The notes below the pieces were generated by a model. That model had not been told where the DNA came from. It saw only the letters and a list, made by a program, of their open reading frames with translations, and did no database searches. Positions 5,757 to 6,726 of a stretch of 6,726 nt of DNA are shown here, in pieces (the stretch's first letter is position 1; each line of letters starts with the position of its first letter). A program made the position numbers and the translations under genes. This DNA is from an uncultured Clostridium sp. (GTDB taxonomy: Bacteria; Bacillota; Clostridia; Christensenellales; Pumilibacteraceae): assembly GCA_900555125.1 (NCBI GenBank), contig USKH01000063.1:1-6726 (forward strand), in the 5' to 3' direction.

Positions 5757-6653
5757 ATGGATAATTATATTCTTGGCGTCCTCGGCGGCGCGGGACTCGA
5801 AGTGGACGGCAACACCGCTTACGGAGTTATAAACGACATGTTCGTCACCGTCGATACGGACGGTTATCGCTATGCTTTCGTCAACTTCACGTTCCACACC
5901 ACGCCCGACACAATGGAACTCATGCGCAAAATTCTGAGCAATATATCGGTGAAAGACTACAACTTGCGCATAACGCCCTACGGCGCAAGCGTCAAAATCA
6001 AGAGCGCGACCGGCGGACTTTTCGGTTCTCAAAGAGGGATGGGCGATTATATAAGCGACCTCGACAGAACCGTGCGCCTCGTTCCCGAACAACTTGCGAA
6101 AAACGGAATAAAGGGCGAAGGCTACTGCGCGGTATGCGGCGGCGAACTGGACGCGAACAGCAAAAAATACGTTCGTCTTCCCGACATGTTCACTATCTGC
6201 TATCATTCGGGTTGCGAGCAAACGCTTCTGGACGATATGGCCAACGACACCACGAAAGAAGGTAAAAAGGCACTCACCGGCAACTACGGCAGAACCGCGA
6301 TTATGGCGGTGCTCGGCGTAATAATGCAGTTTTTCTTCTCGTGGCTGCTTATGGCTAAGTCGCCCGTCCCCTACTGGGTGGGATCTCTCGTATCTGCGGT
6401 CGCGGCGTTCGGCATGGCTTATTTCTTCGGCGGAAAAATGGACAAAAAAGCGGTTTTGATAGTTTCGATCATCGCCGTCATCGGAGCAATGGCTGTTTAT
6501 CCGATTCTTGAGCTTATCGTGTTCAAGGGAATAATGGCTACTCCCGTTCATATGCTCATAACCGAAGCGGCAACTTTCGGTATTAACGCGGCGCTGCTGC
6601 TTCTGTTCTATCTGGCACAGAGAAAGCGTATAAACGAAGTTTCCGATCGCTGA
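5757..6653 (+). CDS. Uncharacterised membrane protein with a zinc-knuckle-like cysteine motif
   Basis: I do not recognise this 298-residue protein as a named family. Residues 1-120 look soluble, with alternating hydrophobic stretches suggesting a mixed alpha/beta fold and no signal peptide. A possible metal site follows: Cys124 and Cys127 (YCAVCGGEL), then Cys148, His150 and Cys153 (ICYHSGC), 20 residues apart, resembling a zinc ribbon. After a charged linker, four hydrophobic segments look membrane-spanning: about 181-199, 206-225, 232-256 and 264-287. The protein ends in a short basic/acidic tail. The start is firm: AGAGGAG at 5744-5750 is 6 bases before the ATG. It lies 17 bases after gpmI with no terminator between, so it is probably co-transcribed with it. 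A sensor or membrane-anchored accessory role is conceivable but not shown. Confidence is high that it is a gene, low on function. Confidence 0.85.
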   Translation: MDNYILGVLGGAGLEVDGNTAYGVINDMFVTVDTDGYRYAFVNFTFHTTPDTMELMRKILSNISVKDYNLRITPYGASVKIKSATGGLFGSQRGMGDYISDLDRTVRLVPEQLAKNGIKGEGYCAVCGGELDANSKKYVRLPDMFTICYHSGCEQTLLDDMANDTTKEGKKALTGNYGRTAIMAVLGVIMQFFFSWLLMAKSPVPYWVGSLVSAVAAFGMAYFFGGKMDKKAVLIVSIIAVIGAMAVYPILELIVFKGIMATPVHMLITEAATFGINAALLLLFYLAQRKRINEVSDR

Positions 6654-6672
6654 TTAAAAACGATAAAAAAGA

Positions 6673-6715
6673 AAAACGCTCGTGACAGCAGTCCTGCTTC
6701 ATGAGCGTTTTAACG
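6673..6715. terminator. Long hairpin, probable bidirectional intrinsic terminator
   Basis: A 13 bp stem with one G-T pair (AAAACGCTCGTGA 6673-6685 with TCATGAGCGTTTT 6699-6711) encloses a small extra stem AGCA/TGCT (6687-6690 with 6695-6698). On the + strand the T-run is short (TTTT, then AACGTTATT). On the - strand the stem is followed by a much longer T-rich run (complement of 6665-6676), so it may also end a convergent gene lying beyond the right edge. Confidence 0.8.
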
Positions 6716-6726
6716 TTATTCTGATC

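Noticed and set aside
5712..6551. 279-residue open frame on the - strand opposite the membrane protein gene
   Set aside because: The + strand frame has a strong Shine-Dalgarno sequence, operon spacing, sensible membrane segments and a terminator; the reverse frame is His/Arg/Ala-rich with no recognisable domain.
1..6726. CRISPR arrays, tRNA or rRNA genes, insertion sequences, defence or phage genes
   Set aside because: No direct repeats with spacers, no cloverleaf or rRNA-like sequence, and no transposase, integrase or defence motifs are visible on either strand.

Overview
This window looks like ordinary chromosome from a Firmicute, most likely an uncultured gut-type member of the Clostridia. 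The reasons are strong AGGAG-type ribosome binding sites 5 to 7 bases before nearly every start, consensus sigma-A promoters with 17-base spacers, U-tailed intrinsic terminators, and protein variants I recall from clostridial genomes (ThyA with an NNWNVVQY active-site segment, Mini-RNase III, RlmB). The genus cannot be fixed from the sequence. All seven genes are on the + strand. There are no RNA genes, insertion sequences, CRISPR arrays or phage genes, and no stretch over 300 bases lacks a gene.

Region 1 (1-576) holds the C-terminal part of an AraC-type transcription regulator, cut by the left edge, followed by an intrinsic terminator. Region 2 (577-3137) is a tight four-gene operon driven by an extended -10 promoter at 577-605: mrnC (Mini-RNase III, 23S rRNA maturation), thyA (thymidylate synthase), folA (dihydrofolate reductase) and rlmB (23S rRNA 2'-O-methyltransferase). 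The last two junctions are ATGA start-stop overlaps. The operon pairs ribosome maturation with dTMP synthesis. ThyA turns methylene-tetrahydrofolate into dihydrofolate, and FolA next door regenerates tetrahydrofolate.

Region 3 (3138-6715) begins with a near-perfect sigma-A promoter (3171-3199) for tpiA (triosephosphate isomerase). A clean intrinsic-terminator hairpin separates tpiA from gpmI (cofactor-independent phosphoglycerate mutase), with no visible room for a new promoter, so gpmI probably depends on partial read-through. An unrecognised protein follows 17 bases after gpmI, with a cysteine-rich zinc-knuckle-like motif and four predicted membrane segments. A long hairpin with U-runs on both sides closes the region.

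I see no clear novel system. The points most worth a second look are the thyA-folA pair sitting between mrnC and rlmB (a slot where I recall thyX in related genomes), the hairpin inside the tpiA-gpmI unit, the plant/trypanosome-like form of the phosphoglycerate mutase, and the uncharacterised membrane protein.
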